Source: Aminobacter anthyllidis
GTDB lineage: Bacteria; Pseudomonadota; Alphaproteobacteria; Rhizobiales; Rhizobiaceae
NCBI RefSeq assembly: GCF_018555685.1
Contig: NZ_JAFLWW010000006.1
Location: forward strand, 372,001 to 436,000
Length of the DNA stretch: 64,000 bases
Direction: 5' to 3'
The position numbers and the translations under genes were made by a program. The notes under the pieces were generated by a model, which was not told the origin of the DNA, searched no databases, and saw only the letters and a list, made by a program, of their open reading frames with translations. Positions 44,254 to 57,195 of this stretch are shown here, one piece after another (the first letter of the stretch is position 1; every line of letters starts with the position of its first letter).

Positions 44254-45642
44254 TCAGCCCTCCGCCTTGCCAAACGCCACCCGCACCCTGAGCCCGCGGC
44301 CTTCCGCGCCAGCCAACAGCTCCAACTGGCCGCCGAAGAGTGAAGCTATCTCCTCGACGATCGGCAGGCCAAGGCCGGCACCGGGCTTGTCGCCCTCGCG
44401 CCCACGCACGAAGCGCTGGCGCACGCTTTCCATTTCGGACGCCGGAATGCCCGGCCCGGTGTCTTCGACCTCCAGCACCACCTCCGTGCCGCCATCGAGC
44501 ACCTTCACGGTCGCCTCGGCATCGCTGCCGGCATAAGCGAGCACGTTTTCGATCAGGTTGCGGATCATCTCGCTGAGCAGCATCGGTTCGCCGCGCACAT
44601 GGAGTGCCGCTTCGCCCTCGAAGCCGAGGTCGATGCCGGCGGCATGGGCCTGGGTGACGCGGTCGGCGGTAAGTTGCTGCGCAAGCTCGGTCAAATTGAC
44701 CGCGCCGAGGTTCTTCAGCCTGTCGGATGCCGCCTCGTCGACCTTGGCGAGCAGCAGCAACTGGGCGATGACGCGCTCGGCATGGGCCACCGCCTCGTCG
44801 CCGATCCGGGCCGCGCGGCGCGCCTCTTCGAGCGAGTGCGCGCGCGAGGCAAGCGCCAGCTGGGTGCGGATGATGGTCAGCGGCGTGCGCAGCTGATGGC
44901 TGGCATTGCCGGTGAAATGCCGCATCGCGCCGAGCGCCGAACCAAGCCGGCCCATGAAGGAATTGACCGTGTCGACCAGCCCGCGCACCTCCTTCGGCAC
45001 CGATTGCTCGATCGGGTGCAGATCGTCGGGGTTGCGCTCGGCAATCGCATCGCGCAGCCGGTAGAGCGGACGCAGCGAGAAGGTGACGGCGAGCCAGACG
45101 ATAGCAGCCGCACTGCCGATCAGGATGGCGAGCCTGAGCGCCGAGCGCAAAAGGATCGTCTGCGCCAGTTGCGTGCGGGCAATCGTCGTTTCGGCGATGG
45201 TGACCACGAACGGGATCGAGGTCGCGCCCGTCGAGGCGGCGCGGGAGAGCGAGGTCAGCCGGATCGGCTCGCCGCGGAAACTGGCATCGGCATAGCCGCT
45301 TTCCTCCTGCGCGAGACCCTCGATGACAGGCAGCGTCTGATAGCCGGTGATGAAGCCATCGGGTCCGTCGACACGGTAGAAGACGCGATCCTGCGCCGCC
45401 GAGGTCAGCATTTCGAGCGCCACGTAAGGAATGTCGACCTCCAGCGCGCCGTCCTCGGCCACCACCACGCGTTCGGCGATCGCCAGGGCGGAGCCGGCGA
45501 GCACGCGGTCGGAGACGGCATTCGCGGTGTCCACCGCCTCGTTGTAGGTGTCAGCCAGGGCGACCAGGCCCAGGGCGACCAGCGGTACCAGCAGCCACAG
45601 CAGCAGCCGGCTGCGCAGCGAATAGGGTTTGGTCCGCGCCAT
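44254..45642 (-). CDS. Sensor histidine kinase (TctE-like)
   Basis: A 462-aa membrane kinase. The first hydrophobic segment (LLLWLLVPLVALGLVALADT) and the second (LAILIGSAAAIVWLAVTFSL) bracket a roughly 130-residue periplasmic sensor. The phospho-acceptor His is in GNASHQLRTPLTIIRTQL near residue 247. N box MIRNLIENVLAYA and G boxes DTGPGIPASE and GAGLGLPIVEEI complete the ATPase domain. The gene overlaps the response regulator by one base (TGATG). With a tricarboxylate transporter beside it, citrate or a similar acid is the likely signal. Confidence 0.9.
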   Translation of the reverse strand: MARTKPYSLRSRLLLWLLVPLVALGLVALADTYNEAVDTANAVSDRVLAGSALAIAERVVVAEDGALEVDIPYVALEMLTSAAQDRVFYRVDGPDGFITGYQTLPVIEGLAQEESGYADASFRGEPIRLTSLSRAASTGATSIPFVVTIAETTIARTQLAQTILLRSALRLAILIGSAAAIVWLAVTFSLRPLYRLRDAIAERNPDDLHPIEQSVPKEVRGLVDTVNSFMGRLGSALGAMRHFTGNASHQLRTPLTIIRTQLALASRAHSLEEARRAARIGDEAVAHAERVIAQLLLLAKVDEAASDRLKNLGAVNLTELAQQLTADRVTQAHAAGIDLGFEGEAALHVRGEPMLLSEMIRNLIENVLAYAGSDAEATVKVLDGGTEVVLEVEDTGPGIPASEMESVRQRFVRGREGDKPGAGLGLPIVEEIASLFGGQLELLAGAEGRGLRVRVAFGKAEG

Positions 45643-46316
45643 CAGGGGCTTTGGATCTTTTCGAGATAGTAGCCGATGCCACGCGCCGTCCGCACCGTCA
45701 GTCCGTAAGGGGCGAGGCGCTTGCGCAGGCGGCTGACATATTGCTCGATGGCGTTGGCGCTCAGATCCTCGTCGAAGCCGGCGAGCGATTCGATGATCGC
45801 CTGCTTGGCGACGACCTTGCCGGCGCGCATGAACAGCGTTTCGAGCAGCGCAAGCTCGCGCGCCGGAATGTCGATCGCCGCCCCACGCGAGGAAAAGCTG
45901 CGCGTGTTGAGGTCGAGCGCCACCTCGCCGAAAGTGACAGTCGCGGCCTTGAGCCCGGCGCGCCGGCGCAACAGCGTGCGCACCCGGGCCTCCAGCTCGC
46001 CGACGTCGAACGGCTTGACCATGTAGTCGTCGGCGCCGAGATCGAGCCCCTTGACCCGCTCGTCGAGCGAATGCCGCGCCGACAGGATCAGCACGGCGGC
46101 GTCATGCTGGCGCCCGCGCATCGTGCGCAGCACGTCGAGGCCGTCCATCTCCGGCAAATTGAGGTCGAGGATGACGAGGTCGAAGCGCTCGGTGGCGAGC
46201 ACCGCCACGGCGGATGCGCCATCGCCGACGACGTCGACGGCATAGCCGCTGCCCTTGAGCACCGCCGCCAGCCCCCCGGCCAGCGTCGCGTTGTCCTCAA
46301 CCACCAGAATGCGCAC
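45642..46316 (-). CDS. OmpR-type response regulator (TctD-like)
   Basis: A 224-aa two-domain regulator. The receiver domain has the acidic pair in VVEDN, the phosphorylated Asp51 in VILDLNLPEMDGL and Lys in YMVKPFD. The C-terminal winged helix ends VRTARGIGYYLEK. Translation is assigned to GTG 46316 because AAGGAG sits 8 bases upstream; upstream ATGs (46340, 46355) would add unconserved residues. It is divergent from the periplasmic binding protein gene and probably activates it and tctCBA. Confidence 0.9.
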   Translation of the reverse strand: MRILVVEDNATLAGGLAAVLKGSGYAVDVVGDGASAVAVLATERFDLVILDLNLPEMDGLDVLRTMRGRQHDAAVLILSARHSLDERVKGLDLGADDYMVKPFDVGELEARVRTLLRRRAGLKAATVTFGEVALDLNTRSFSSRGAAIDIPARELALLETLFMRAGKVVAKQAIIESLAGFDEDLSANAIEQYVSRLRKRLAPYGLTVRTARGIGYYLEKIQSP

Positions 46317-46444
46317 CCGTATTCTCCTTGCCCGCCCCATCAGGACGATGCCCATTCGCCAGTCAAAGGTCCAGAGCCTGCGATGTGCATCGTCGGTGCT
46401 TCGCCGTTGTGTCGTTCACCGCGCTGTTGCATGGTCCGGCGATC

Positions 46445-47509
46445 ATGCGCCTGGCCATCCTCACCGCCCTCGTCTGCCTTTCAGCGCCCGCCTGGGCCGA
46501 GGTCACCGTCTTTCCAGCGCTCAGCGGCGCTGCCGACGCGCGCACGCTTGTCGTTTATTCCTCGCTCGACGCGCCATTGGCCAAGCCGATGATCGAAGGT
46601 TTCCAGAAGGCCAACCCCGGCGTCGCCGTCAGGTATGAGGACCTGCAGACCGTCGACATCTACGACCGCGTCGTCGCCGAGACCGACGCCGGCAAGGGCA
46701 CCGCCGACATCGCCTTTTCCTCGGCCATGGACCTCCAGGTCAAGCTCGCCAATGACGGCTATGCCCAGGAAAGCCGGCTGCCCCTGTCGGAGCGCTGGCC
46801 GCGCTGGGCCAACTGGCGCGACACCGCCTATGCCTTGACCTACGAGCCGGCGGTGTTCGTCTACCACAAGCCGAGCTTCAAGGACGCCGCGCCGCCCGCC
46901 ACGCGTGGCCAGTTCGTCGATTTTCTCAAGGCGCAGGGCGACAAGGTCTATGGCCGCATCGCCACCTATGACATCGAGCGCTCCGGCGTCGGCTTCATGT
47001 TCATGGCGCGCGACCAGGAGCAATATCCCGATATCTGGTCGGTGATCCGCGCCATGGGGGCCGTCGGCGTCAAGCTTTACTCGACAAGCGGGGCGATCCT
47101 CGAGCGCATCGCCGATGGCCGCTTCGTGCTCGGCTACAACATACTGGGCTCCTATGCCGCCGACTGGGCGGCGCGCAACCCCGACGTCGGGGTCGTCCTG
47201 CCCAAGGACTATACGGTGGTCATGTCGCGCATCGGCCTGGTGCCGGCCGCGGCCAAGTCGCCCGATCTCGGCCGCCGCTATCTCGAATATTTCATGTCGG
47301 CGGAGGGCCAGACGGTGATGGCGCGGCAACTGCACATCGCCGCCGTCAATCCGGAGGTATCGGGGGAGAACACGGCCAACCGGATGCAGGAGGTTCTGGG
47401 CGGGCAGTTGCGCCCGGTGCCGGTCAGTCCGGGGCTGATGGTCTATCTCGACCAGGTCAAGCGTTCCCGCGTCATCGAGCGCTGGAACGAAGCCCTGCGC
47501 AGTCCCTGA
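46445..47509 (+). CDS. Periplasmic iron(III)-type ABC substrate-binding protein
   Basis: A 354-aa exported binding protein. Its signal peptide is MRLAILTALVCLSAPAWA (18 residues). The mature part follows the Fbp/AfuA-like pattern: TLVVYSSLDAPLAKPMIEGFQKANPGV, TADIAFSSAMDLQVKLANDG, YALTYEPAVFVYHKPSF and a C-terminal EYFMSAEGQTVMARQ. No permease or ATPase follows. In similar rhizobial and Bordetella loci such an orphan protein divergent from TctDE acts as a co-sensor for the kinase, which would explain its place here. The start is the ATG giving the signal peptide. Confidence 0.85.
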   Translation: MRLAILTALVCLSAPAWAEVTVFPALSGAADARTLVVYSSLDAPLAKPMIEGFQKANPGVAVRYEDLQTVDIYDRVVAETDAGKGTADIAFSSAMDLQVKLANDGYAQESRLPLSERWPRWANWRDTAYALTYEPAVFVYHKPSFKDAAPPATRGQFVDFLKAQGDKVYGRIATYDIERSGVGFMFMARDQEQYPDIWSVIRAMGAVGVKLYSTSGAILERIADGRFVLGYNILGSYAADWAARNPDVGVVLPKDYTVVMSRIGLVPAAAKSPDLGRRYLEYFMSAEGQTVMARQLHIAAVNPEVSGENTANRMQEVLGGQLRPVPVSPGLMVYLDQVKRSRVIERWNEALRSP

Positions 47510-47539
47510 CGTCAGGATGTTCCCAAGCAGTTGCATCGG

Positions 47540-47556
47540 TGTCAGTCTGATGTCAG
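47540..47556 (+). promoter_or_regulatory. TGTCAG direct repeat, candidate TctD site
   Basis: TGTCAG occurs at 47540-47545 and 47551-47556, an 11-base period typical of OmpR-family sites, in the 309-bp interval before tctC. A palindrome, CCTGACGTCAGG (47505-47516), overlaps the preceding stop codon. The rest of the interval holds nothing recognisable. Confidence 0.4.
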
Positions 47557-47818
47557 GTTGCTGCGATAGGGAAGTTTTGGCCCATCCGTTGGAGGCGGCG
47601 AGGCTCGGAAAGTTCGGGAGGACTTCGAACACGTTTCCGCTAAGGCTACCCGACGGCGGTTGTCACCGCCGCGCAGAGGGGCCGGGAAACGCTGCTGTCA
47701 TGGCAGGCCCTTAAGCCGGCCAGTTCCTTCCCCCAGGTTCCGAGACGCTGCCTCAGGCGCGGGCTTCGAAACTGAAAAAGCATTTTGCCCCGCGCATGCG
47801 GGCAAGGGAGGAACAGCA

Positions 47819-48763
47819 ATGAAGCAGTTCGTATTGGCATCCATCATCGCGGGCGCGCTTGCGCTGCCGGCCGCCGCGGCCGACTACAAGATCATGGCAC
47901 CGGCAGCCCCCGGCGGCGGCTGGGACCAGACGGCGCGTTCGATGCAGACCGCGCTCCAGGACGAAAAGATCTCCGGCTCTGTCCAGGTCAACAACGTTCC
48001 GGGTGCTGGCGGCACCATCGGCCTCGCCCAGTTCGTCAACCAGGCCAGCGGCGACCCTGCCCAGCTCATCGTCGGCGGCTACGTCATGGTCGGCGCGATC
48101 CTGACCAACGCCTCGCCTGTCACGCTCGACCAGGTCACCCCGATCGCGCGCCTGACCGGCGAATACGAAGCGCTGGTCGTTCCGGCCGCTTCCGACATCA
48201 AGGACATGGCTGGCCTCGTCGCCAAGCTCAAGGCTGATCCGGGTGCGGTTTCCTGGGGCGGCGGCTCGGCCGGCGGCACCGACCACATCACGGCCGGCCT
48301 GATCGCCAAGGCAGCCGGCGTCGACCCGACCAAGGTCAACTACATCGCCTATTCCGGCGGTGGCGAGGCACTCGCTGCCATCCTCGGCGGCCAGGTGACG
48401 GTCGGCATTTCCGGCTACGGCGAATTCGCCGAGCAGATCAAGGCCGGCACGCTGCGCATCATCGGCATCTCGTCCGACGCCAAGGTCGAAGGCATCGATG
48501 CCCCGACCTTCAAGGAAGGCGGCGTTGACGTCTCGATCCAGAACTGGCGCATGGTCGCTGCCGCTCCCGGCATCTCGGCCGAGCAGAAGGCAGCCGTTCT
48601 CGCCGACGTCGAGAAGATGGTGACCTCGGCCTCGTGGACGAAGATCCTCGCCGACAAGGGCTGGGCCAACACCTACCTCGCCGGCGACGACTTCGCAGCC
48701 CAGCTGAAGAAGGACACCGAGTCCACCGCCGCCATCCTGAAAGACATCGGCCTGGTGAAATGA
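47819..48763 (+). CDS. tctC: Tripartite tricarboxylate transporter binding protein TctC
   Basis: A 314-aa periplasmic binding protein of the Bug/TctC family. The signal peptide is [20 protein letters not shown] (cleavage before DYK). Family hallmarks: [19 protein letters not shown] at the ligand pocket, [36 protein letters not shown] and [21 protein letters not shown]. It captures a tricarboxylate such as citrate for TctAB. GGGAGGAAC precedes the ATG. Its stop overlaps tctB by 4 bases. Confidence 0.92.
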   Translation: MKQFVLASIIAGALALPAAAADYKIMAPAAPGGGWDQTARSMQTALQDEKISGSVQVNNVPGAGGTIGLAQFVNQASGDPAQLIVGGYVMVGAILTNASPVTLDQVTPIARLTGEYEALVVPAASDIKDMAGLVAKLKADPGAVSWGGGSAGGTDHITAGLIAKAAGVDPTKVNYIAYSGGGEALAAILGGQVTVGISGYGEFAEQIKAGTLRIIGISSDAKVEGIDAPTFKEGGVDVSIQNWRMVAAAPGISAEQKAAVLADVEKMVTSASWTKILADKGWANTYLAGDDFAAQLKKDTESTAAILKDIGLVK

Positions 48764-49248
48764 GCCTGGATAACCAGCAACAAGAAAGGCGCCGCCCCGA
48801 TTGGGCGGCGCTTGCCATCGCCGCCCTGCTTATGGTGGTTTCGGTCGTGATCGCCTGGAGCACCGCCAGCCATGGCGCCGGCGCCAGCTATGCCCGCGTC
48901 GGCCCGACAACGTTTCCCTATGTGATCGCAGTGGCCTTCTTCGGCCTGTCGATCTGGACGGTTTTCGAAGCTTTCCGCGGCGATTTCCCCGCGCGCGAGA
49001 AACAAGAGATCAGCCCGATCCTGTGGATCATCGGCGGTCTTGCCGCGCAGATGCTGCTGCTCAAGGCGGCCGGCTTCTCGATAGCCACCGGATTACTCTT
49101 CGCGGCGACGGCACGCGCCTTCGGACGCGGACCGCTGTGGAAGACGATTCCCATCGGCATCGTGCTTTCGTTCGTCGTCTGGATCATTTTCGCCAAGGGA
49201 CTGCAGCTCTCGCTGCCCGCCGGCCCGCTCGAACACCTGCTGTTCTGA
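48760..49248 (+). CDS. tctB: Tripartite tricarboxylate transporter small membrane subunit TctB
   Basis: A 162-aa integral membrane protein with four predicted helices (ALAIAALLMVVSVVIAWSTA, FPYVIAVAFFGLSIWTVFEAF, ILWIIGGLAAQMLLLKAAGF, IPIGIVLSFVVWIIFAKGL). This is the variable small subunit that pairs with TctA. It overlaps tctC (ATGA) and ends 27 bases before tctA. Identity rests on topology, length and position. Confidence 0.9.
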   Translation: MSLDNQQQERRRPDWAALAIAALLMVVSVVIAWSTASHGAGASYARVGPTTFPYVIAVAFFGLSIWTVFEAFRGDFPAREKQEISPILWIIGGLAAQMLLLKAAGFSIATGLLFAATARAFGRGPLWKTIPIGIVLSFVVWIIFAKGLQLSLPAGPLEHLLF

Positions 49249-49275
49249 GCGATCATCAAGGGAGCTCGGCTCTAA

Positions 49276-50790
49276 ATGGATACCTTTGGTCTGCTCGCGC
49301 AGGGACTGCTCACGGCACTCGAGCCGATGAACATGCTTTATGCGTTGATCGGCGTGACGCTCGGCACGGCTGTCGGCGTTCTTCCTGGCATCGGCCCGGC
49401 GCTGACAGTCGCCCTGCTTTTGCCCGTCACCTACAAGCTTGATCCCGCGGGTTCGCTGATCATGTTCGCCGGCATCTACTACGGCGGCATGTATGGCGGC
49501 TCGACGACGTCGATCCTGCTCAACACGCCTGGCGAAAGTGCCTCGATCGTCACCGCGCTCGAAGGCAACAAGATGGCGCGCGCCGGGCGTGGCGGACCAG
49601 CGTTGGCGACCGCGGCCATCGGCTCGTTCGTTGCCGGCCTGATCGCCACCATCGGCCTGGCCTTCATTGCGCCGACAGTCGTCAAGATGGCGCTGTCGTT
49701 CGGCCCGGCCGAATATTTCGCGCTGATGATCCTGGCCTTCATGACCGTCTCCGCCGCCTTCGGCGACTCGACGTTGCGCGGGCTGACGGCGCTGTTCATC
49801 GGCCTGGCGCTCGGTCTCATCGGCATCGACCTGCAGACCGGCCAGGCGCGCCTTGCCTTCGGCATCCCCGACCTGCTCGACGGCGTCGAGGTGACGACGC
49901 TCGCGGTCGCGTTGTTCGCCGTCGGCGAGGCGATGAGCGTCGCCGCCAGCAAGGGTGGCGATTCGACGATCCAGGCGATCAAGGGTTCGGTGTGGATGAC
50001 GCGCGAGGACTGGAGCCGGTCATGGAAGCCGTGGCTGCGCGGCACCGCCATCGGCTTCCCGATCGGCGCAATGCCGGCCGGTGGCGCCGAAATCGGTACC
50101 TTCCTGTCCTATTCGGTGGAAAAGAATCTGGCCAAGAAGCCCGAAGAGTTCGGCCACGGCGCGATCGAAGGTGTCGCCGGTCCGGAAGCGGCCAACAATG
50201 CCTCGGCTGCTGGCACGCTGGTGCCGCTGCTGACGCTCGGCCTGCCGACCACGGCGACCGCCGCGATCATGCTCGCTGGCTTCCAGCAGTTCGGGCTGCA
50301 GCCGGGCCCGTTGCTGTTTGCCACCAACCCGCAGCTGGTCTGGGGCCTGATCGCCTCGCTGCTGGTGGCCAACCTGATGCTGCTGGTGCTCAACCTGCCG
50401 CTGATTGGCGTCTGGGTCAGGCTTCTGACCATCCCGCTGCCCTGGCTTTATGCCGGCATCCTGCTGTTTGCGACGCTCGGCACCATCGGCGCCAACCCGT
50501 CGACCTTCGAGCTCGGCATGCTTTTGGCGTTCGGCCTGCTCGGCTACGGCCTGCGCCGCTTCGGCTATCCGATCGCGCCTGTGGTGGTGGGGTTGATCCT
50601 GGGGCCGATGGCGGAACAGCAATTGCGCCGCGCGCTGGCGATCAGCCAGGGTGACCCGTCGATCCTGCTGGGATCGCCGATAGCGGTCATCCTGCTGCTG
50701 CTAGCGGCAACCGCGGTGCTGCTGCCGCTCTACCTGCGTGCCCGTGGCCGCGGCAAGGTGCTGGCCCAACTCGGCGCCAACGAGGACTGA
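49276..50790 (+). CDS. tctA: Tripartite tricarboxylate transporter large permease TctA
   Basis: A 504-aa permease with about 11-12 hydrophobic segments. The family signature [21 protein letters not shown] is near residues 30-50, [21 protein letters not shown] around residues 68-90, and a partial second copy is [21 protein letters not shown]. It moves tricarboxylates with the sodium or proton gradient after delivery by TctC. An intrinsic terminator follows its stop by about 26 bases, closing the operon. Confidence 0.94.
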   Translation: MDTFGLLAQGLLTALEPMNMLYALIGVTLGTAVGVLPGIGPALTVALLLPVTYKLDPAGSLIMFAGIYYGGMYGGSTTSILLNTPGESASIVTALEGNKMARAGRGGPALATAAIGSFVAGLIATIGLAFIAPTVVKMALSFGPAEYFALMILAFMTVSAAFGDSTLRGLTALFIGLALGLIGIDLQTGQARLAFGIPDLLDGVEVTTLAVALFAVGEAMSVAASKGGDSTIQAIKGSVWMTREDWSRSWKPWLRGTAIGFPIGAMPAGGAEIGTFLSYSVEKNLAKKPEEFGHGAIEGVAGPEAANNASAAGTLVPLLTLGLPTTATAAIMLAGFQQFGLQPGPLLFATNPQLVWGLIASLLVANLMLLVLNLPLIGVWVRLLTIPLPWLYAGILLFATLGTIGANPSTFELGMLLAFGLLGYGLRRFGYPIAPVVVGLILGPMAEQQLRRALAISQGDPSILLGSPIAVILLLLAATAVLLPLYLRARGRGKVLAQLGANED

Positions 50791-50816
50791 GATTACTCGG
50801 TCGCGAAACAAAAAAA

Positions 50817-50849
50817 GCCGAGGCCCGGAGTATCCGGCCTCGGCCTTTT
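50817..50849. terminator. Intrinsic terminator after tctA
   Basis: GCCGAGGCC (50817-50825) and GGCCTCGGC (50836-50844) form a strong stem, extended inward by CGG/CCG, followed by CTTTTG and preceded by seven A, so it could work in both directions. Confidence 0.88.
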
Positions 50850-50995
50850 GCTTGCCTCGACAGCGAGGCGGAATACCCAGGGACAGAGCGACGGTCAAAA
50901 TAACCTGCCGCTCCGGAGCACGGTCCAGCTGGTCACGTCTCGGCAATCGCCAATGACGCGGCCAGCGGTGCGCTCTCTACCCTGAATGCCTGTAA

Positions 50996-51160
50996 TCAGT
51001 ATTTGCGAATGCGGTCGAAGTGGAGCGGGTCGATGCCGAGCATCACCAGGTCCTTGTTGGTTGGGCGATGACCGCGCTCGACGGCTGCTGCGGCAGCGAC
51101 GGCGCTACCAAAGGTGCGGACCAGTTCGCCAATGCGGCCAAGGGGCTTGCGGGTGTTCAT
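50996..51160 (-). CDS. Small basic DUF1127-like protein, 54 aa
   Basis: A short frame starting MNTRKPLGRIGELVRTFGSA and ending TNKDLVMLGIDPLHFDRIRKY. The C-terminal DL-xx-LGID pattern echoes the DUF1127 motif. AGAGGATGAAGAG precedes the start. Small proteins of this kind are common in Rhizobiales and usually stand alone. It is divergent from rimP across 271 bp, which otherwise shows no feature except probable promoters. Function unknown. Confidence 0.65.
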   Translation of the reverse strand: MNTRKPLGRIGELVRTFGSAVAAAAAVERGHRPTNKDLVMLGIDPLHFDRIRKY

Positions 51161-51431
51161 CTCTTCATCCTCTTTTGCGCTGCATCATCATTTTGTGCAA
51201 CGCAACAAATATAGGTGCCGTGACGGAATCCGGTAGGGGTATCAGCGCATGCTTGCCATGCATCTGCTGCAATGGTCGGCTAAACAGGTGGCAGTGGATG
51301 CTGCCGGCCACAGGACTTGAAAGGCGCGCCGCCTTCGGCTATATCAGCCTCAAATTCTTGGTCGGTATGACGAAGAGTGGGTCCACCCGGTCCCGCTCTT
51401 TTTTGTTACCTGCCGACCGTCTGGAGATTCT

Positions 51432-52064
51432 ATGACCGAAAACGCAGTCGAACAGACAGGCGACGACCGCATCATCCGCGAGACTGGCATCGATGCCCGC
51501 ATCGCCCTGATCGTTCAGCCAGTCCTTCGCGCGATCGGCTTCCGCCTCGTTCGCATCCGCCTGTCGGGGCAGAGCGGGCTGACGCTGCAGATCATGGCCG
51601 AGCGCGAAGACGGCACCATGACCGTCCAGGATTGCGAAGAAGTGAGCCGCGCGGTTTCGCCTGCTCTCGATGTCGATGATCCGATCGAAAAGGCGTATCA
51701 TCTCGAAGTGTCGTCGCCGGGCATCGACCGGCCGCTGGTCCGCAAGTCGGATTTCGGCAACTGGATCGGTCACATCGTCAAGATGGAGACCTCGGTCATG
51801 GTTGCCGACCGCAAGCGCTTCCGCGGCAAGATTGCCGAGGTCGACGAAGAAGGCGTCCTGATCCAGCGTGACCAGGCGGCCTATGGCGAGGAGCCGACCG
51901 TGCGCGTGCCTTTCGAGGCGATTTCCGAGGCGCGGCTGATCCTCACCGATGATCTCATTCGCGATGCCCTGAGCAAGGATAATCAGGCGCGCAAGGAAGC
52001 ACGGAAGCGTCGCGGCGAAGACGAAGATGCGCCGGAAGACGAAGAAACCGAAACGGAAGATTGA
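51432..52064 (+). CDS. rimP: Ribosome maturation factor RimP
   Basis: A 210-aa factor for 30S subunit maturation. The N-terminal domain has [30 protein letters not shown] and [23 protein letters not shown]. The hallmark is [20 protein letters not shown], followed by an SH3-like domain ([17 protein letters not shown]). A charged C-terminal tail ([17 protein letters not shown]) is longer than in E. coli. It leads the nusA-infB operon, as in most bacteria. Confidence 0.94.
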   Translation: MTENAVEQTGDDRIIRETGIDARIALIVQPVLRAIGFRLVRIRLSGQSGLTLQIMAEREDGTMTVQDCEEVSRAVSPALDVDDPIEKAYHLEVSSPGIDRPLVRKSDFGNWIGHIVKMETSVMVADRKRFRGKIAEVDEEGVLIQRDQAAYGEEPTVRVPFEAISEARLILTDDLIRDALSKDNQARKEARKRRGEDEDAPEDEETETED

Positions 52065-52115
52065 TAGAGCCGCGCGGCTGGACCAGGTTCGGCCGAACGC
52101 TCCGGGAGAAAGACA

Positions 52116-53705
52116 ATGGTTGTAAGCGCCAACAGGCTCGAACTGCTGCAGATCGCCGATGCGGTCGCCCGCGAGAAGTCGATCGACAAGTCGATCGTCA
52201 TCGCCGCGATGGCCGACGCGATCCAGAAGGCAGCGCGCTCGCGCTATGGTCAAGAGACCAACATCCGCGCCGACATCAACCCCAATACGGGTGAGATGAA
52301 GCTGCAGCGCCTGATGGAAGTCGTCGAAAAGGTCGATGACTACGCCATCCAGATCGCGCTGAGCTCGGCGCGCGAACGCAATCCGGATGCGCAGCTCGGC
52401 GACTTCATCGCCGAACAGCTGCCGCCGATGGATTTCGGCCGCATCGCCGCGCAGTCGGCCAAGCAGGTCATCGTCCAGAAGGTGCGTGAAGCCGAGCGCG
52501 ACCGCCAGTATGACGAATACAAGGATCGCATCGGCGAGATCGTCAACGGCACGGTCAAGCGCGTCGAATACGGCAACGTCATCGTCGATCTCGGCCGTGG
52601 CGAGGCGATCATCCGTCGCGACGAGCTGATCCCCCGCGAAAACTACAAGTACGGCGACCGCGTCCGCGCTTACGTCTACGACGTGCGCCGCGAACAGCGC
52701 GGCCCGCAGATCTTCCTGTCGCGTACCCATCCGCAGTTCATGGCGAAGCTGTTCACCATGGAAGTGCCGGAGATCTACGACGGCATCATCGAGATCAAGT
52801 CGGTCGCCCGCGACCCCGGTTCGCGCGCCAAGATCGCCGTCATCTCGCGTGACAGCTCGATCGACCCGGTCGGCGCCTGCGTCGGTATGCGTGGTTCGCG
52901 CGTCCAGGCCGTCGTCGGCGAGCTGCAGGGCGAAAAGATCGACATCATTCCGTGGTCGCCTTCGGCCGCTTCCTTCATCGTCAACGCGCTGCAGCCGGCC
53001 GAGGTCGCCAAGGTCGTTCTCGACGAGGACGCCGAGCGCATCGAAGTCGTGGTTCCTGACGACCAGCTGTCGCTGGCCATCGGCCGTCGCGGCCAGAACG
53101 TGCGCCTGGCTTCGCAGCTGACCGGCTGGGACATCGACATCCTCACCGAGCAGGAAGAGTCGGAGCGCCGCCAGAAGGAATTCGTCGAGCGTTCGACGCT
53201 GTTCATGGAATCGCTCGACGTCGACGAGATGGTCGGCCAGGTGCTGGCGTCGGAAGGCTTCACCTCGGTCGAGGAAGTCGCTTACGTCGATGCCGACGAA
53301 ATCGCATCGATCGACGGTTTCGACGAGGACACCGCGTCCGAGATCCAGACCCGCGCCCGCGAATATCTCGGCAAGATCGAAGCCGAGCACGACGACAAGC
53401 GCAAGGGCCTCGGCGTGCAGGACGAACTGCGCGAGATCCCCGGCATCACCACGGCAATGCTGGTGGCGCTCGGCAATGATGGTGTGAAGACAGTCGAGGA
53501 CTTCGCCGGCTATGCCGCCGACGATCTCGTCGGCTGGAAGGAACGCAAGGACGGAGAGACCAAGTTCTTCCCGGGCGTGCTGGCCGACTACGGCGTGTCG
53601 CGCACCGATGCAGAACAGATGGTAGTTGCTGCCCGACGCATGGTTGGTTGGATCACCGAGGACGAAGTGTCCGAGGAAGAGCCAGCCGACGTCGCCGGTG
53701 CGTGA
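52116..53705 (+). CDS. nusA: Transcription termination/antitermination factor NusA
   Basis: A 529-aa RNA polymerase-associated factor. Order: N-terminal domain ([21 protein letters not shown]), S1 domain about residues 135-200 ([31 protein letters not shown]), two KH domains ([29 protein letters not shown] and [19 protein letters not shown]), then two acidic C-terminal helix-hairpin-helix repeats ([25 protein letters not shown] and [24 protein letters not shown]). GGGAGAAAG precedes the ATG. Confidence 0.96.
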   Translation: MVVSANRLELLQIADAVAREKSIDKSIVIAAMADAIQKAARSRYGQETNIRADINPNTGEMKLQRLMEVVEKVDDYAIQIALSSARERNPDAQLGDFIAEQLPPMDFGRIAAQSAKQVIVQKVREAERDRQYDEYKDRIGEIVNGTVKRVEYGNVIVDLGRGEAIIRRDELIPRENYKYGDRVRAYVYDVRREQRGPQIFLSRTHPQFMAKLFTMEVPEIYDGIIEIKSVARDPGSRAKIAVISRDSSIDPVGACVGMRGSRVQAVVGELQGEKIDIIPWSPSAASFIVNALQPAEVAKVVLDEDAERIEVVVPDDQLSLAIGRRGQNVRLASQLTGWDIDILTEQEESERRQKEFVERSTLFMESLDVDEMVGQVLASEGFTSVEEVAYVDADEIASIDGFDEDTASEIQTRAREYLGKIEAEHDDKRKGLGVQDELREIPGITTAMLVALGNDGVKTVEDFAGYAADDLVGWKERKDGETKFFPGVLADYGVSRTDAEQMVVAARRMVGWITEDEVSEEEPADVAGA

Positions 53706-53728
53706 CGTGAGGCCGGCCGGAGAACCCC

Positions 53729-54384
53729 TTGGACGAGATGAACGATCGCACCTGCATCGTCACGCGCAAGAGCGCCGAACCGGATGATCTGATCCGGTTC
53801 GTCGTCGGCCCGGATTCGACTGTTTTTCCAGACCTCAAGAGAAATCTGCCCGGCCGCGGTTGCTGGGTGACGGCCGACCGCCTACATATCGACAAGGCGG
53901 AGGCCAAGGGCATGTTCGCCCGCGCCTTCAAGGCGCAGGTCGTCGTGCCGCCCAATTTGGGCGCCATGGTTGATAATCTGCTCGTCAGATCGGCGCTTGG
54001 CGCGCTTGGGCTTGCCCGCAAGGCCGGTCTGGTGGCACTAGGTGCCGCCAAGGTCGACTCCACGGTCCGCGCCGGCAAGGCGCTTTTAGTACTCCATGCT
54101 TATGAGGGCGCCGAAGACGGCGTCCGCAAGATCACCCAGGCCCGCAAGGCCACAGTGCATATCGGCGGGCCTGCAACGCCTGCCTATAAACTTTTTTCGG
54201 AAGCCGAATTGGGTTTGGCATTGGGTGCAACAAATGTGATACATGCTGCCGTCCTCGCGGGAGAAGCGGGCAAGGCGGTCACGAAGCGCATGGTTGCGCT
54301 TGACCGATATCGGGGCGGATCCCCGGATGATCTGGCAATGATTGCGGCGATTGCCTACGACGATGATGCCGCAGAGGATATGGA

Positions 54385-54388
<4 letters not shown>
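53729..54388 (+). CDS. YlxR (DUF448)-L7Ae fusion RNA-binding protein
   Basis: A 219-aa protein. Residues about 4-75 are a YlxR domain ([37 protein letters not shown]). Residues about 90-180 are an L7Ae/L30e-like domain ([37 protein letters not shown]). Both bind RNA; the fusion is common in alphaproteobacteria, where other bacteria have separate genes. Start may be TTG 53729 (GGAGAA close by) or ATG 53738. It overlaps infB by 4 bases. Confidence 0.9.
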
Positions 54389-57081
<2,693 letters not shown>

Positions 57082-57106
57082 GCCTCTGGCATTTGTCTAA
57101 TCGTTT

Positions 57107-57137
57107 GGACGGTGGCCGTTCGGCCGCCGTCCGTTTT
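57107..57137 (+). terminator. Terminator-like hairpin between infB and rbfA
   Basis: GGACGGTGGCC (57107-57117) pairs with GGCCGCCGTCC (57122-57132), with one G-U pair and a 4-base loop, followed by GTTTTCG. It lies inside an operon-like run, so it probably attenuates rather than ends transcription before rbfA. Confidence 0.7.
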
Positions 57138-57195
57138 CGTGCAGCAGGAAGCGCGGTCCCATTCCGCCTCCTGCGACATATGGATTTTCAGGACC

